Shown one piece after another: positions 1 through 8,299 of a stretch of 37,316 bases of DNA; the stretch's first letter is position 1, and each line of letters starts with the position of its first letter. The position numbers and the translations under genes are program-made. The notes beneath the pieces are model-generated. The model made no database searches. It worked only from the letters and a program-made list of their open reading frames with translations, and was not told the DNA's origin. This stretch comes from Brachionus plicatilis (taxonomy: Eukaryota > Rotifera > Eurotatoria > Ploima > Brachionidae), in assembly GCA_010279815.1 (NCBI GenBank), contig QEOQ01000221.1, positions 489,566 through 526,881 of the forward strand, in the 5' to 3' direction.

Positions 1-131
1 TTATTTTGGCGGTCCAAAAATTAGACCGCCAAGCTGACCGGCCAAATGACCGCCCGTTTAAAGGTTGTCCGGCTAATGCGGACACGGTCACGGTTTCTGA
101 AAATTTTGGCCGGTTAAGTGTCCGCTTGTAC
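1..131. repeat. GC-rich palindromic segment, probable transposon end cut by the window edge
   Basis: This stretch is far richer in G+C than the AT-rich sequence that follows and contains several small inverted repeats. Positions 6-14 pair perfectly with 24-32 (9 bp stem, 9 nt loop), and GTCCG pairs with CGGAC around 69-85. Motifs of the type GACCG, GGCCGG and GTCCGC recur on both strands. The sharp change to AT-rich DNA near 131 suggests the inner or outer end of a DNA transposon whose remainder lies left of the window. No family can be named without the other end. Confidence 0.4.
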
Positions 132-573
132 GGATCCCAACACTATTTATTAGCTCTTGATTTAATAGACAATTAATTGATAATAATAAATATGAAACTA
201 TAATTTTGATCCATTTTTACCCAATTTGCTATAATAAATCAACATTGATTGATTTTAATCACTTTAAAAAATGATCATTAAAAAAATATTAAGTACATCT
301 ATCCAAATCATTTTGGTACCAAAAAGGCAATGTGAGAACTTTGAACATTAATTAAAAAAAAATCAAAAATTTTTATCGAAAAATGATAAAATAAATAAGA
401 TATTTTTTTCAATTTTTAAATTCTTTTAAATTTGGACATCGAAATTCAGAAAAAAAATATTTCTTTTACAATTTTTAAGAACGTTTATTAAAATTTTTTA
501 TTTTTGTATTAAGTTTTCACATTGCCACCAATTATCCTTTTATCTTCCTATTTTTTAATGGGAACAATTTCCT
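132..573. other. AT-rich spacer without recognised gene
   Basis: Low-complexity A/T sequence with stops in all frames and no coding signature, lying between the GC-rich segment and the first foldback element. Confidence 0.6.
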
Positions 574-1643
574 TACCTTCACTAATATATTTCCATATCT
601 TCACTAATATATTTCCATCGTCACTAATAAAATAAAGCTTCACCAATAATATATAGCTCCACTAATAATATATAGCTCCACTATATAATTTGGGGATCAT
701 CTAATCAATTTTAAATATAAATCGATAGTTTATAGTAATAATCAATTTTTTATTTTTAAACGACAAACAAACAAAAAATAAGAAACAAATAATGGGAAAT
801 TATAATAAATAATTAGAAAAATAAGCGACCAACAAACTTTTACATCCTAACAAGAGCCTTGATAGCTTTTTTAGGAGCACCACGCTTTCGTTTTTCTCCC
901 ATAGGCAAGTTCTTGATCTCGAGAGAAATGGCGAATAGCTTGAAATAACTAGCAACGCCGATGATGCGCTTGCAAATGTTCTGTCATAGCTGGAACAACT
1001 ACACTTGCTGTGGCGGAAGTCTTGATTGTTGAGTGTGACGACTCGGCACATGTTGATTCCACGGATGAATACATCGAAGCTCTTCCAACTTGTCTTCTTC
1101 AGCGCGCTCTCATAGGTTGTAATATCGGCTGGTTGAAGCTCGTTCTTCTTTGAGAGACCACTGGCAATATAGTGCTTGTTACCTTTGCTGATGATGTTCT
1201 TGGCGAGCAGGAGCCATTTCCAGGCACTGTCTAAAAGCGGTGTTGTATCAGCAGTTGGAGTTTGGGGTTGGGGTTGTCTTGATGGGCTATCGATGGGTCA
1301 CGATCCGCACTCCAGGTATGAAAAATCTCATCAGTTGACACTTGCGGAGTGAATCAAGTAAAAAAAATCAAAGCTTACATTTCACGAAGACCATTAAAAG
1401 CAACTAAAAGACCGGAGTTTTTTTCCTCGTAATTCTCAGAATTGGTTAGTTATGACGAATTTATTTAGATGAGGTTTAATTAATTAGAGTAGACTTCGAA
1501 ATATATAAGGTTCCATTTAATTTAATAGTGTAGATTTATATAATTATACTCAAAAGGAAATTTATTAGATGAAGAAAAGACATTAATTAGATGACGAATA
1601 GATATTAATTAGATGACGAATTGGAAATATATTAGTGAAGGTA
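574..1643 (-). mobile_element. Mutator-like (MULE) element with repeat-array inverted ends (element A)
   Basis: The outer 21 bp at 574-594 are a perfect inverted match to 1623-1643. Inside the left end, a unit of the form CTTCACTAATATATTTCC and its variants repeats about six times up to about 690. Inside the right end, on the opposite strand, units of the form CATCTAATTAATA recur about every 21-22 bp (about 1470-1640). Between the ends lies a minus-strand relic of a SWIM zinc-finger protein (840-1297), the zinc finger typical of MULE transposase C-termini. No convincing 9-11 bp target duplication is visible. The family call rests mainly on the SWIM relic. The element is far too short to encode a full transposase, so it is a deleted copy. 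Confidence 0.6.
840..1297 (-). pseudogene. Relic of MULE-type transposase C-terminus with SWIM zinc finger
   Basis: Reading leftward from about 1297, the frame encodes a Pro/Gln/Thr-rich stretch, then W-K-W-L-L-L-A-K-N-I-I, then a conserved-looking segment ending in C-S-C-S-S-Y, the first half of a SWIM finger (CxC...CxH). One base later the frame is broken. In the neighbouring frame the protein continues C-K-R-I-I-G-V-A and ends in a basic tail, G-E-K-R-K-R-G-A-P-K-K, with a stop at 840-842. The break fits a single-base deletion near 993. The expected zinc-binding His of CKH is Arg here (CAC to CGC), a second inactivating change. In transposases the SWIM finger binds DNA near the element ends. 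This copy is dead, and the N-terminal catalytic domain is missing. Confidence 0.7.
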
Positions 1644-2019
1644 GAAAATGATAGCCTTTTTTAATTTTAACTGGTTTAATCTATAAAGATGGAAAATCAA
1701 CTTGATTCATTTATTTGGTAAAATATATTCACACAACAATGTTCAAAACAAAAACAAATCTTTGTTCTTCTTTTGTTCTTCATTAACTTAAAATAGGCTG
1801 TAAAAAAATTATACCATCACTTAAAGTTTAATTCCATCATTTTAAATTTAAAATTTATTTTTAAGCTTTTAACCGCAACTTCTAAGCTTTTATTACACAA
1901 AAATTTTTTAACACTTCAGTTGGGACAGATCTAAAATCGACTAATTTTTATAAATTATTTTTTTTCTTTATAAATAATGATAATATTTTTTCTGGCATTC
2001 AAAAATATAATAACTGAAG
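1644..2019. other. AT-rich spacer without recognised gene
   Basis: No open frame or repeat structure was recognised between the MULE-like element and the reverse transcriptase scrap. Confidence 0.55.
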
Positions 2020-2320
2020 ATCAGGTCTCTCCAAGTATTCTAGATACGACCTGAAGTAATTACAAGATTTTAATTCTTAAGGTTTTGGCTCTCTTTAAAA
2101 CCATTTTTGCTTGCTCATTCTATTTGAGATTGTGCGTTATCTGAATTCCAAGTTCTCTTTCGGACTTTGTTTCGACTAACTCAAGTGTAGCATTTAGATT
2201 GTTCTTCTTGTGAATACGAGTCTTGTGACTTTTTTCTTTTTTATTTTAATTGATTTCCTGATGTGGATTAATTTACATTTAAGTAGATTAAACAGCTGTT
2301 TTCCTTCTTGGATGATGGTG
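2020..2320 (-). pseudogene. Non-LTR retrotransposon reverse transcriptase fragment
   Basis: On the minus strand, pieces of the region after the RT catalytic site are readable in order. F-N-L-L-K-C-K-L-I-H-I resembles the 'FN..KCK.MHIG' motif of CR1/jockey-type elements. It is followed by T-R-L-V-F-T-R-R, then E-R-E-L-G-I-Q-I-T-H-N-L-K (the 'DLGV...LK' motif), a stop, K-R-A-K-T-L, and Y-F-R-S-Y-L-E-Y (the 'VRPHLEY' motif). Frame changes and stops interrupt it, so it is a decayed fragment of ORF2 with no catalytic motif retained. It lies in the intron or upstream flank of the Roco gene on the opposite strand. Confidence 0.6.
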
Positions 2321-2481
2321 TTAAATTAAATTTAAATAAAATTTAAAACAATTCTTATAAAAAAGTCTTGAAAAATTATTATTAATAATAATTGAAACTT
2401 ATTATTAATTTCAGTTTTTTTTTTTTAATTTTAGGTCTAGATCCTAGTTTTAATATTTTTAAATTTTGATTCCACTTTCAG

Positions 2482-2539
2482 GAAACACACATTCGCCATT
2501 AAAAAGTCTGCGTTTTTATCTAAAAATCCATTCCGTTCC
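2482..2539 (+). CDS. Candidate small internal exon of the Roco gene
   Basis: A polypyrimidine tract and CAG precede position 2482, and a donor-like GTATTTAAG follows at 2540. The 58 bases are open in one frame. They take two bases from a preceding exon and end on a codon boundary, which matches the phase-0 start of the COR exon at 2777. The encoded peptide (K-H-T-F-A-I-K-K ... K-N-P-F-R-S) would sit just before the E-A-W-T-N-F-E of the COR exon, where Roco proteins carry the end of the Roc GTPase and the Roc-COR linker. The implied intron is 237 bp. It is short and unsupported by transcript data. Confidence 0.35.
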
Positions 2540-2776
2540 GTATTTAAGGAAAAACTTTTTTATTTAATATTTATTTTTTTTTAATTCTTCTTAATTTTAT
2601 TATAAATCTAAATAATTAGAATAAAAATAAAAATTCTGGTAATAACAGCAGATTTGAAAAAAAAATAAGTATTTTAAATCCAAAATTAGGCATTTCGAAA
2701 ACTTTTACAATAATGGATTAAAAACAACAATAATATTTTGACTAATTTGAATTAAAATAAATCAATTAATTTTTAG

Positions 2777-4642
2777 GAAGCATGGACAAATTTTGAGAAG
2801 AGTATTAAACAAAGAGCTAACAAAGACTCTTTACTTTCGTTCAATGCAATCAATTCAGTAGCAGAAAAAAATGGAATATATGACTCTGAGGAAATATTAC
2901 AAGCAGTTAAATTTTTAAATGACTTGGGTTCACTTCAATACTTTGAAAATAAGAGTTTAAAAGACAAAGTTATAATCAACCCTCAATGGATAGTCAACGC
3001 TTTTGCCAAAATAGTTTCAGTAAAGCAAACATGCATTCAAAACGGCCGATTGTCTCATGATAAAATCGGAGAGATATGGAAAGACTATCCAGAAGAATTG
3101 CACGAATGGATGCTCAAGCTAACAGAAGAGTTCGATCTGACCTTTCCTGTTCCAGACAGAAAAATGAGCATAGTCCCTTGTTTGCTTCCAGACACTGAAC
3201 CAAAATTTAACTGGCCAGAGATAGATCCCAATAACCCTGTTAAAATAAAACAATTCAAAGTGAACTATAAATTTGAATATTTGCCTATCGGCTTGTTCAA
3301 CCGTATTCAAGTTAGGCTTTTCCAATATGGTGACAGTTCTATAATTTGGAAAAAAGGATCCCTTTTGAAAAAAAATTCCCATTTAGCTTTAATAAGTCAA
3401 TCGAAAAACGCTCTCTCTATCAAAATAAAAGTCCAAGGGGTCACACCAGAAAATATTGTATTTGTAATTCATGAAACAATAGAAACATTGATCAATGATT
3501 CATTCAATGGTCTTCAATATGATTTCAGCTTTCCATGTCCAGACTGTGTCGAGTCACAATCAACTGAACCTTATCTCTTTAGTTCCACTCTGCTTAAAAG
3601 AGCAAATGAAATGAAAGCGCCTTTTTTGCAGTGCCGCAAATTTTTTCATGCTATCTCAATCCAAGAAATGATGGCCATAATGCCCATAGATGATACAAAT
3701 AACATGGATTTGAATTTAGAGTACACAATTCGTGATTTAAATTCACTAAAAAACACTTTTAAATATGACATAATGTTCTGGTATTGTGAACAAGATTTAC
3801 AATTAGACCAGGATAAATCAGTAAATCCATTGAATGCTATTAAGGCTATTGAGTCCCAAGGCTACCATGTTTGGTATAGTGAGGAGCCATTTGTTGAAAA
3901 GTTAGACAAGTTAACAAGTGTTATCAAACAGTCCAAGTTGGTTATATTCGGAGTTTCAAACGATTTTGCATCGGACCCAAAATGTGTTCAAATATTCGAG
4001 CTAGTCAAAAATTTGATAAAAAAAAATTATTTATTGATTGAGTTTGGTCAATTAGGGTCTCATGAATGGCTTAGAAAACCAATTTTTGCATCTGCATGTG
4101 CTGATTTTCGGATCATAATGCAAGACCCTAAGCGCTATTCAACAAAAATAGCTGATGCATTCGAGTCAATAGAAAAAATTGTACAGGCTGATCTAAAAAC
4201 AGAAGATGAAAAGAAAAATCCTGATGTATTTATCAGCTATTGTTGGGCTAACTCACATGAAGCAATAAAAAAAGGATCCAAAGGAACTGATAAAAGTCTA
4301 GGATGGTTGGATCCAAGGAGTTTGGTGAAATTTTTTGAACAAAATGGAATTCATGCGTGGATTGATGTGGATAATTTAGACTCGACTACACAAATGTTTG
4401 GTGAAATAACCAAGGGGATGAATTTAGCCAAAGTTATAGTAGCTTGTGTTTCTGATGAGTATGTTGAGTCACAAAATTGTAAATTGGAATTTAGGTTCGC
4501 TCATTTATCTCTCAAAATCCCGATTGTCAAAGCTATAGTCGGTCTAGGAAATGAATGGCGAAAAAATGAAATCGCTTTTTTGGGCAGCAATTATCCTGAG
4601 GCTAATTTTCAATACGAAACACCAGGTAATGAAAATAAATAA
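2777..4642 (+). CDS. Roco-family protein, COR domain plus tandem TIR domains (3'-terminal exon, partial)
   Basis: The exon begins after an acceptor (TTTTTAG) at 2775-2776. The frame is open from there without an ATG, so the leucine-rich repeat/Roc GTPase part lies in upstream exons, mostly outside the window. This exon gives 621 codons. Residues about 1-80 are COR-A (G-I-Y-D-S-E-E, then F-L-N-D-L-G, then I-I-N-P-Q-W). About 150-250 are COR-B (Y-L-P-I-G-L-F-N-R). A Cys-rich stretch with C-P-D-C follows near 254. TIR1 is about 329-470 and lacks the conserved acidic residue (D-P-K-C-V-Q-I). TIR2 is about 482-600 (V-F-I-S-Y-C-W-A, W-I-D-V-D-N-L, S-Q-N-C-K-L-E-F) and keeps a Glu at the position of the NADase catalytic glutamate. 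Roco proteins are large multidomain GTPases, and TIR domains signal by assembly or NAD cleavage. A defence or cell-death role is inferred, not shown. The frame is intact to its stop. Confidence 0.82.
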   Translation, partial: EAWTNFEKSIKQRANKDSLLSFNAINSVAEKNGIYDSEEILQAVKFLNDLGSLQYFENKSLKDKVIINPQWIVNAFAKIVSVKQTCIQNGRLSHDKIGEIWKDYPEELHEWMLKLTEEFDLTFPVPDRKMSIVPCLLPDTEPKFNWPEIDPNNPVKIKQFKVNYKFEYLPIGLFNRIQVRLFQYGDSSIIWKKGSLLKKNSHLALISQSKNALSIKIKVQGVTPENIVFVIHETIETLINDSFNGLQYDFSFPCPDCVESQSTEPYLFSSTLLKRANEMKAPFLQCRKFFHAISIQEMMAIMPIDDTNNMDLNLEYTIRDLNSLKNTFKYDIMFWYCEQDLQLDQDKSVNPLNAIKAIESQGYHVWYSEEPFVEKLDKLTSVIKQSKLVIFGVSNDFASDPKCVQIFELVKNLIKKNYLLIEFGQLGSHEWLRKPIFASACADFRIIMQDPKRYSTKIADAFESIEKIVQADLKTEDEKKNPDVFISYCWANSHEAIKKGSKGTDKSLGWLDPRSLVKFFEQNGIHAWIDVDNLDSTTQMFGEITKGMNLAKVIVACVSDEYVESQNCKLEFRFAHLSLKIPIVKAIVGLGNEWRKNEIAFLGSNYPEANFQYETPGNENK

Positions 4643-4667
4643 ATATTTAGCTAGAAGGAAATAAGTT

Positions 4668-4673
4668 AATAAA
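4668..4673 (+). terminator. Polyadenylation signal AATAAA after the Roco gene
   Basis: The canonical hexamer lies 26 bp past the stop codon of the COR-TIR-TIR exon, a suitable position for the 3' end of its mRNA. Confidence 0.5.
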
Positions 4674-5064
4674 ATCTAAATGAATTTTCAAAAAAGTGTT
4701 TATTGGATTCATTCAATTAAATTTTGGATTTTTTATATTTTTTGTAGAAAAAAAATTTAACCAAGAAAAGAGTTAAATTCTACTCTCTTGTCATGATCTG
4801 ACCCTTTTTTAAACTTTTTTAGAAAAGTAAAATTTTAGAAATAATGCTACGACTCTATAAAAAAATCAATTTTATTATTTCAGTTTCTTATAGATCTACA
4901 ATATACTTAGATTAATATTAATTAATGCTACGTAAAAAGTTTCAAATTTTTGTCAAATAATTTTAAAAAATTCAAAAAATAAACAAAATAGAATTTTATC
5001 AATTGATCTGGTAATTTTTAAACAAATTAAAAAAGTGAAACTAAAAAAAGTGCGCATAAAACTA
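4674..5064. other. AT-rich spacer without recognised gene
   Basis: Nothing coding was recognised between the Roco polyadenylation signal and the LINE tail. Confidence 0.55.
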
Positions 5065-5490
5065 AATAATGATAATAATAATAATAATAGTAATAAGCTA
5101 CGGCAAGTAAGCTTGCGGAGGCGGTCTACTAGGAGATTGCCTATGGCAGCACATTGCGCTATAAAAATGAAATTACAGAAATAAGAGAACTAACAAGATA
5201 TAGAATCAAATAGACATTATTGTTAACTTTTTTATACAACAAATTTTGCAAATAATAAGTAAAAAATTAGAAAGAACTGAGAGGGGTTCATAGTAAAGAA
5301 ATTAAAATGAAATTAAAACGAAATTTAAAATAAAAATTAAAAAAAAATTAAAATGTGGTAAAATCTTTGAGGCCGGCCATGAAAACATCGTAGCGATTCT
5401 TGAATTGATTGACTGAGTCGGAGTTTTTGAACGCAGAGGGCAGGGTATTCCACTGATTTACAACCCTAAATCTGACAAAAATATTTTTTA
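5065..5490 (-). mobile_element. 5'-truncated non-LTR retrotransposon (LINE) tail
   Basis: On the minus strand, an uninterrupted frame from about 5482 to the stop at 5348-5350 reads F-V-R-F-R-V-V-N-Q-W-N-T-L-P-S, then S-V-N-Q-F-K-N-R. This is the conserved C-terminal tail ('R.V..WN.LP...SVN.FK') of CR1/jockey-type ORF2. It is followed by an A/T-rich untranslated segment, a GC-richer stretch (about 5096-5160), and a trinucleotide ATT-type repeat at about 5068-5094 that would be the 3' tail. The sharp loss of homology beyond about 5490 is classic 5' truncation. The retained codons are undamaged, suggesting a fairly recent insertion. Confidence 0.72.
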
Positions 5491-5714
5491 AATGTTAATT
5501 AAGACATAAAAAATCTTTTTTCCTTTACTAAATGTGTTCTTAACTTTTTCATTTGATTTTTATTTAATTTTGGTGATCTTAAATCTTTTAAAAAAAAAAT
5601 AAATTTAAAAGATGAATATAAAAATTTAAAAAAATACTACAGTACGTTTCTGAACAAAGTTGACAGTTTTTTGCGCACTGCGCAAGCAGCTCTAGAGCAT
5701 CGCTTAATCACTTG

Positions 5715-6480
5715 CTCTAGAGTGCTTAAGCAGCGCTAGAGCGTGTTCTTGAACATTTATTTTTGTTCTAGCGCAGCTCTAGAGCATGTGCTCAAACGCT
5801 GCTTAAGCCTTATCCGTCGGAAATAGAAAAAATAACGTTGAAGACGATAATCGGTCATTTTTGACCCATTTTCTAATTCGTTGTTCAGCTCAGGTGAATA
5901 ATTAATAAATTTAAATTCTTAGAACTCATTTTTTTTAAAATTGATTGAATCAATTTAATTGATTTATATAGCAAATTTTTTATTTAGAGAAATTCGTTGA
6001 TTTGAAAACAATCCTTCAATTATGAAAAATATTTCAAGGATTAAAAGTAAAGCGGTTTTTTTTAAGATTCTAAAGAAGGGATAAGCAATTTATAATATGA
6101 AAACTAATTGTTTGATTTGTTAAAGTAAAAACTATTGTATATTTAGTTCAAATAAGATTTATCAATTAAAAAAACGATAAAAATAAAAAAAAATTTGCTT
6201 GGGTCAAAAATTACCCATTTTCGTCTTCAACGTAGTGCTGGGTCACTTTTGACCCAGTTTTCGACGGGTAAGGGTTAAGCAACCTAGCGCATCTCTAGAG
6301 CGTGTTCTTGAACATTTATTTTTGTTCTAGCGCAGCTCTAGAGCATGTGCTCAAACGCTGCTTAAGCAACCTAGCGCATCTTTAGAGCATGTTCTTGAAC
6401 ATATATTTTTGTTCTAGCGCAGCGCTAGAGCATGTGCTCAAGCGCTGCTTAAACAAACTAGCGCAGCTCTAGAGCATGTG
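5715..6480. repeat. 87-bp tandem repeat array inside the mariner MITE
   Basis: The marker GCGTGTTCTT (GCATGTTCTT in the last unit) starts at 5741, 6300 and 6387. The last interval is 87 bp. The first is 559 bp, which becomes exactly 87 after removing the 468-bp piggyBac insert plus one 4-bp TTAA. Each unit carries palindromic cores of the type GCTCTAGAGC or GCGCTAGAGC and a TGCTTAAGC-like motif that supplied the TTAA target. Confidence 0.85.
5807..6274. mobile_element. piggyBac-type MITE nested in the mariner MITE
   Basis: TTAA occurs at both edges (5803-5806 and 6275-6278), the exact target duplication of piggyBac elements. The left end reads GCCTTATCCGTCGGAAA and the right end, inverted, CCCTTACCCGTCGAAAA (14 of 17 match). 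Further in, CGTTGAAGACGA followed by a TTTTTGACCCA box is repeated inverted at both ends. The uninterrupted target is visible one repeat unit later (around 6360), where the same sequence carries a single TTAA. There is no transposase frame, so it is non-autonomous. Confidence 0.85.
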
Positions 6481-6519
6481 CTGCGCTAGACTGTCAACTT
6501 TGTTCAGAAACGTACTGTA

Positions 6520-7430
6520 AGAAATTTTCAAGAGCCAGTTCGGTAGAGTTTTTTCAACAAAAACTTGATTTCAAATGAAAAAAGAAGAATATTTTATTAA
6601 AAGTATTGACTTTATTATTATTTTTACTTTTTTTATGGAATTTTGATTCAAAAAATTATTTTATGTGATTTTCTTATTTCAATAAATTCATTTTATGCGT
6701 TTTTCATCATTTTAAATACAGAGATTTCTTTTTATGCGTGAATCACATTTTTTATGTATTTTAATCTCATTTTATTTTTTTTTAATCCTTACCCATTTTT
6801 TTGTTGGAAAATCTTATCAGAAGAATTTTCTAAGAATTTAGAACAAACTAATGGTATTTAAGAGGAAAAGAAACATAAAAGGCGAATAAGAAGAAAAGCA
6901 ATCGGTTTCTTAATGAGTCATTGACTTAGCTAAATATTATGACTATATTATGTCCAAATGTTATGACTCACCAAAAATAGCAAAATTATTTTAAAAATTG
7001 AAGCATTGATTTTTTTAAATAAATAATAAAATTATAATTGCAAGAGATTTAAAAGAGAAGTTAAATTTAAAACACTTTTAAGATTTAATTTGTACATTTG
7101 TGCTTATCTACATGCTTTTCAACATGACCTTGAAAAACTATGAAAAATTAAGTTTTTTTTTTTTAAATCTTTAGATCGATCTTTTTTCCAATAAAATTCT
7201 ATTTTGAAAAATTTCTAATCTTTTTTAATTTTTTGGCCAAAGCTTAACATCTTTTCAAGTTCAATTCAGGAAAAAATCCAAAATCATTTTTTGTTAAGAA
7301 AATAAAAAATCGTATTTTCGTTGTTTTTTTCACCATTAATAGTTCATCATTTTTTTTTAAAAATTGGAAAGTCCAATAATCACATAATCACAATATTTTT
7401 TCTTTCAAAAAATTGAATTAATTTTTAAAG
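6520..7430. other. AT-rich spacer or intron without recognised gene
   Basis: No coding signal was recognised. If the exon at 7431 belongs to a gene with upstream exons, this interval is at least partly intron. It ends with an acceptor-like TTTTTAAAG at 7422-7430. Confidence 0.5.
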
Positions 7431-8299
7431 AGGCCTTCTCATTACTTCTCAAATACGTACGTCAAGAGCTTTCTAAATCAAAAAAACCCAAAAGAACAGA
7501 AGAACCAACCGAAAACAATAATGTTATTGATTCAAACAATACAGCTATCCAAGAGCTTTATGAATTAACTCAGCGAAAATTTTTGCGCCAACTAATTCAA
7601 TTTTCAAACCAGGTTTCTACTTCTCGATCATATCCACGATTATTATGCATTGATTTTATTGATGAAGAAAAAATTTCTAAGCTCAAATTTATCAAGCGTT
7701 TACGAAATGTGGCAGCAACTGTTGAGCCCGAAGATATGAATTATGCGAGAGCTGAATCAGTCGAAGAAAATAGTCCAAGCTCAAAATTAATTCCATGCAT
7801 TAGACCAATGTGCGAACACGAAGAGTCATGGCACTTTTCTGACTGTATTGTAATTTTACCAGAGCTATTGAGTTCGTACTGCCCTTTCTTAGTTAGAATT
7901 ATATCGATTTTAAGAAACGGAAGCTCCTCAAATGAATTGGGTGTATTCCTAAGTGAACAAGGAAATAATTTATTCAATGATATGCAAGAAAAGTCACAAG
8001 GCGAATCTCTAGATATGGGGGATTCATATCATAGTTTTAGAAGTTTTTTTATAAGCGAATTCGAAAATGATAGATACTATTCCTTATCATGGCTTGGCGG
8101 AAACTCGATCACAAAACCATTAGGTTTAGAAAATTGTGAGCTCAGAAATGGTAAAATATTGTGGATGTGCAAGAAGCATATTGAAGTGACTGACGCTGAA
8201 ATTCTGAGTGATCAAGAAAACTTTACAGGCAATCAGATAGAACAAGAAAAACATAATCTAATAGAGGAACTTGATGAAGTTAATTTGAAAATTTATTGA
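7431..8299 (+). CDS. Terminal exon of a second Roco-like/conserved hypothetical protein (partial)
   Basis: The frame is open from an acceptor-like TTTTTAAAG to the stop at 8297-8299, about 289 codons. It has no convincing ATG near its start, so it looks like a 3'-terminal exon. It begins A-F-S-L-L-L-K-Y-V-R-Q-E-L, followed by a Lys/Glu/Asn-rich linker. Then comes Y-P-R-L-L-C-I-D-F-I-D near residues 63-73, and C-I-R-P-M-C-E-H-E-E-S-W-H near 122-134. This resembles the 'LCE.....WH' region found after the Roc-COR core in invertebrate Roco proteins, from memory of that family. The C-terminus is acidic and helical. It lies on the same strand as the COR-TIR-TIR exon, so a tandem family is possible, but the two exon phases differ and no upstream exons were found. 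It could be a gene remnant. Confidence 0.6.

Larger units (their letters stand above)
5640..6517. mobile_element. Tc1/mariner-type MITE with perfect 27-bp TIRs and TA duplication
   Basis: Positions 5640-5666 and 6491-6517 are perfect 27-bp inverted copies, beginning CAGTACG. They are flanked by TA at 5638-5639 and 6518-6519, the target duplication of the Tc1/mariner superfamily. There is no transposase frame. The interior is a tandem array of a GC-rich 87-bp unit full of short palindromes (such as GCTCTAGAGC). The array is interrupted by a second element at 5807-6274. Without that insertion the MITE would be 406 bp. Confidence 0.88.
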
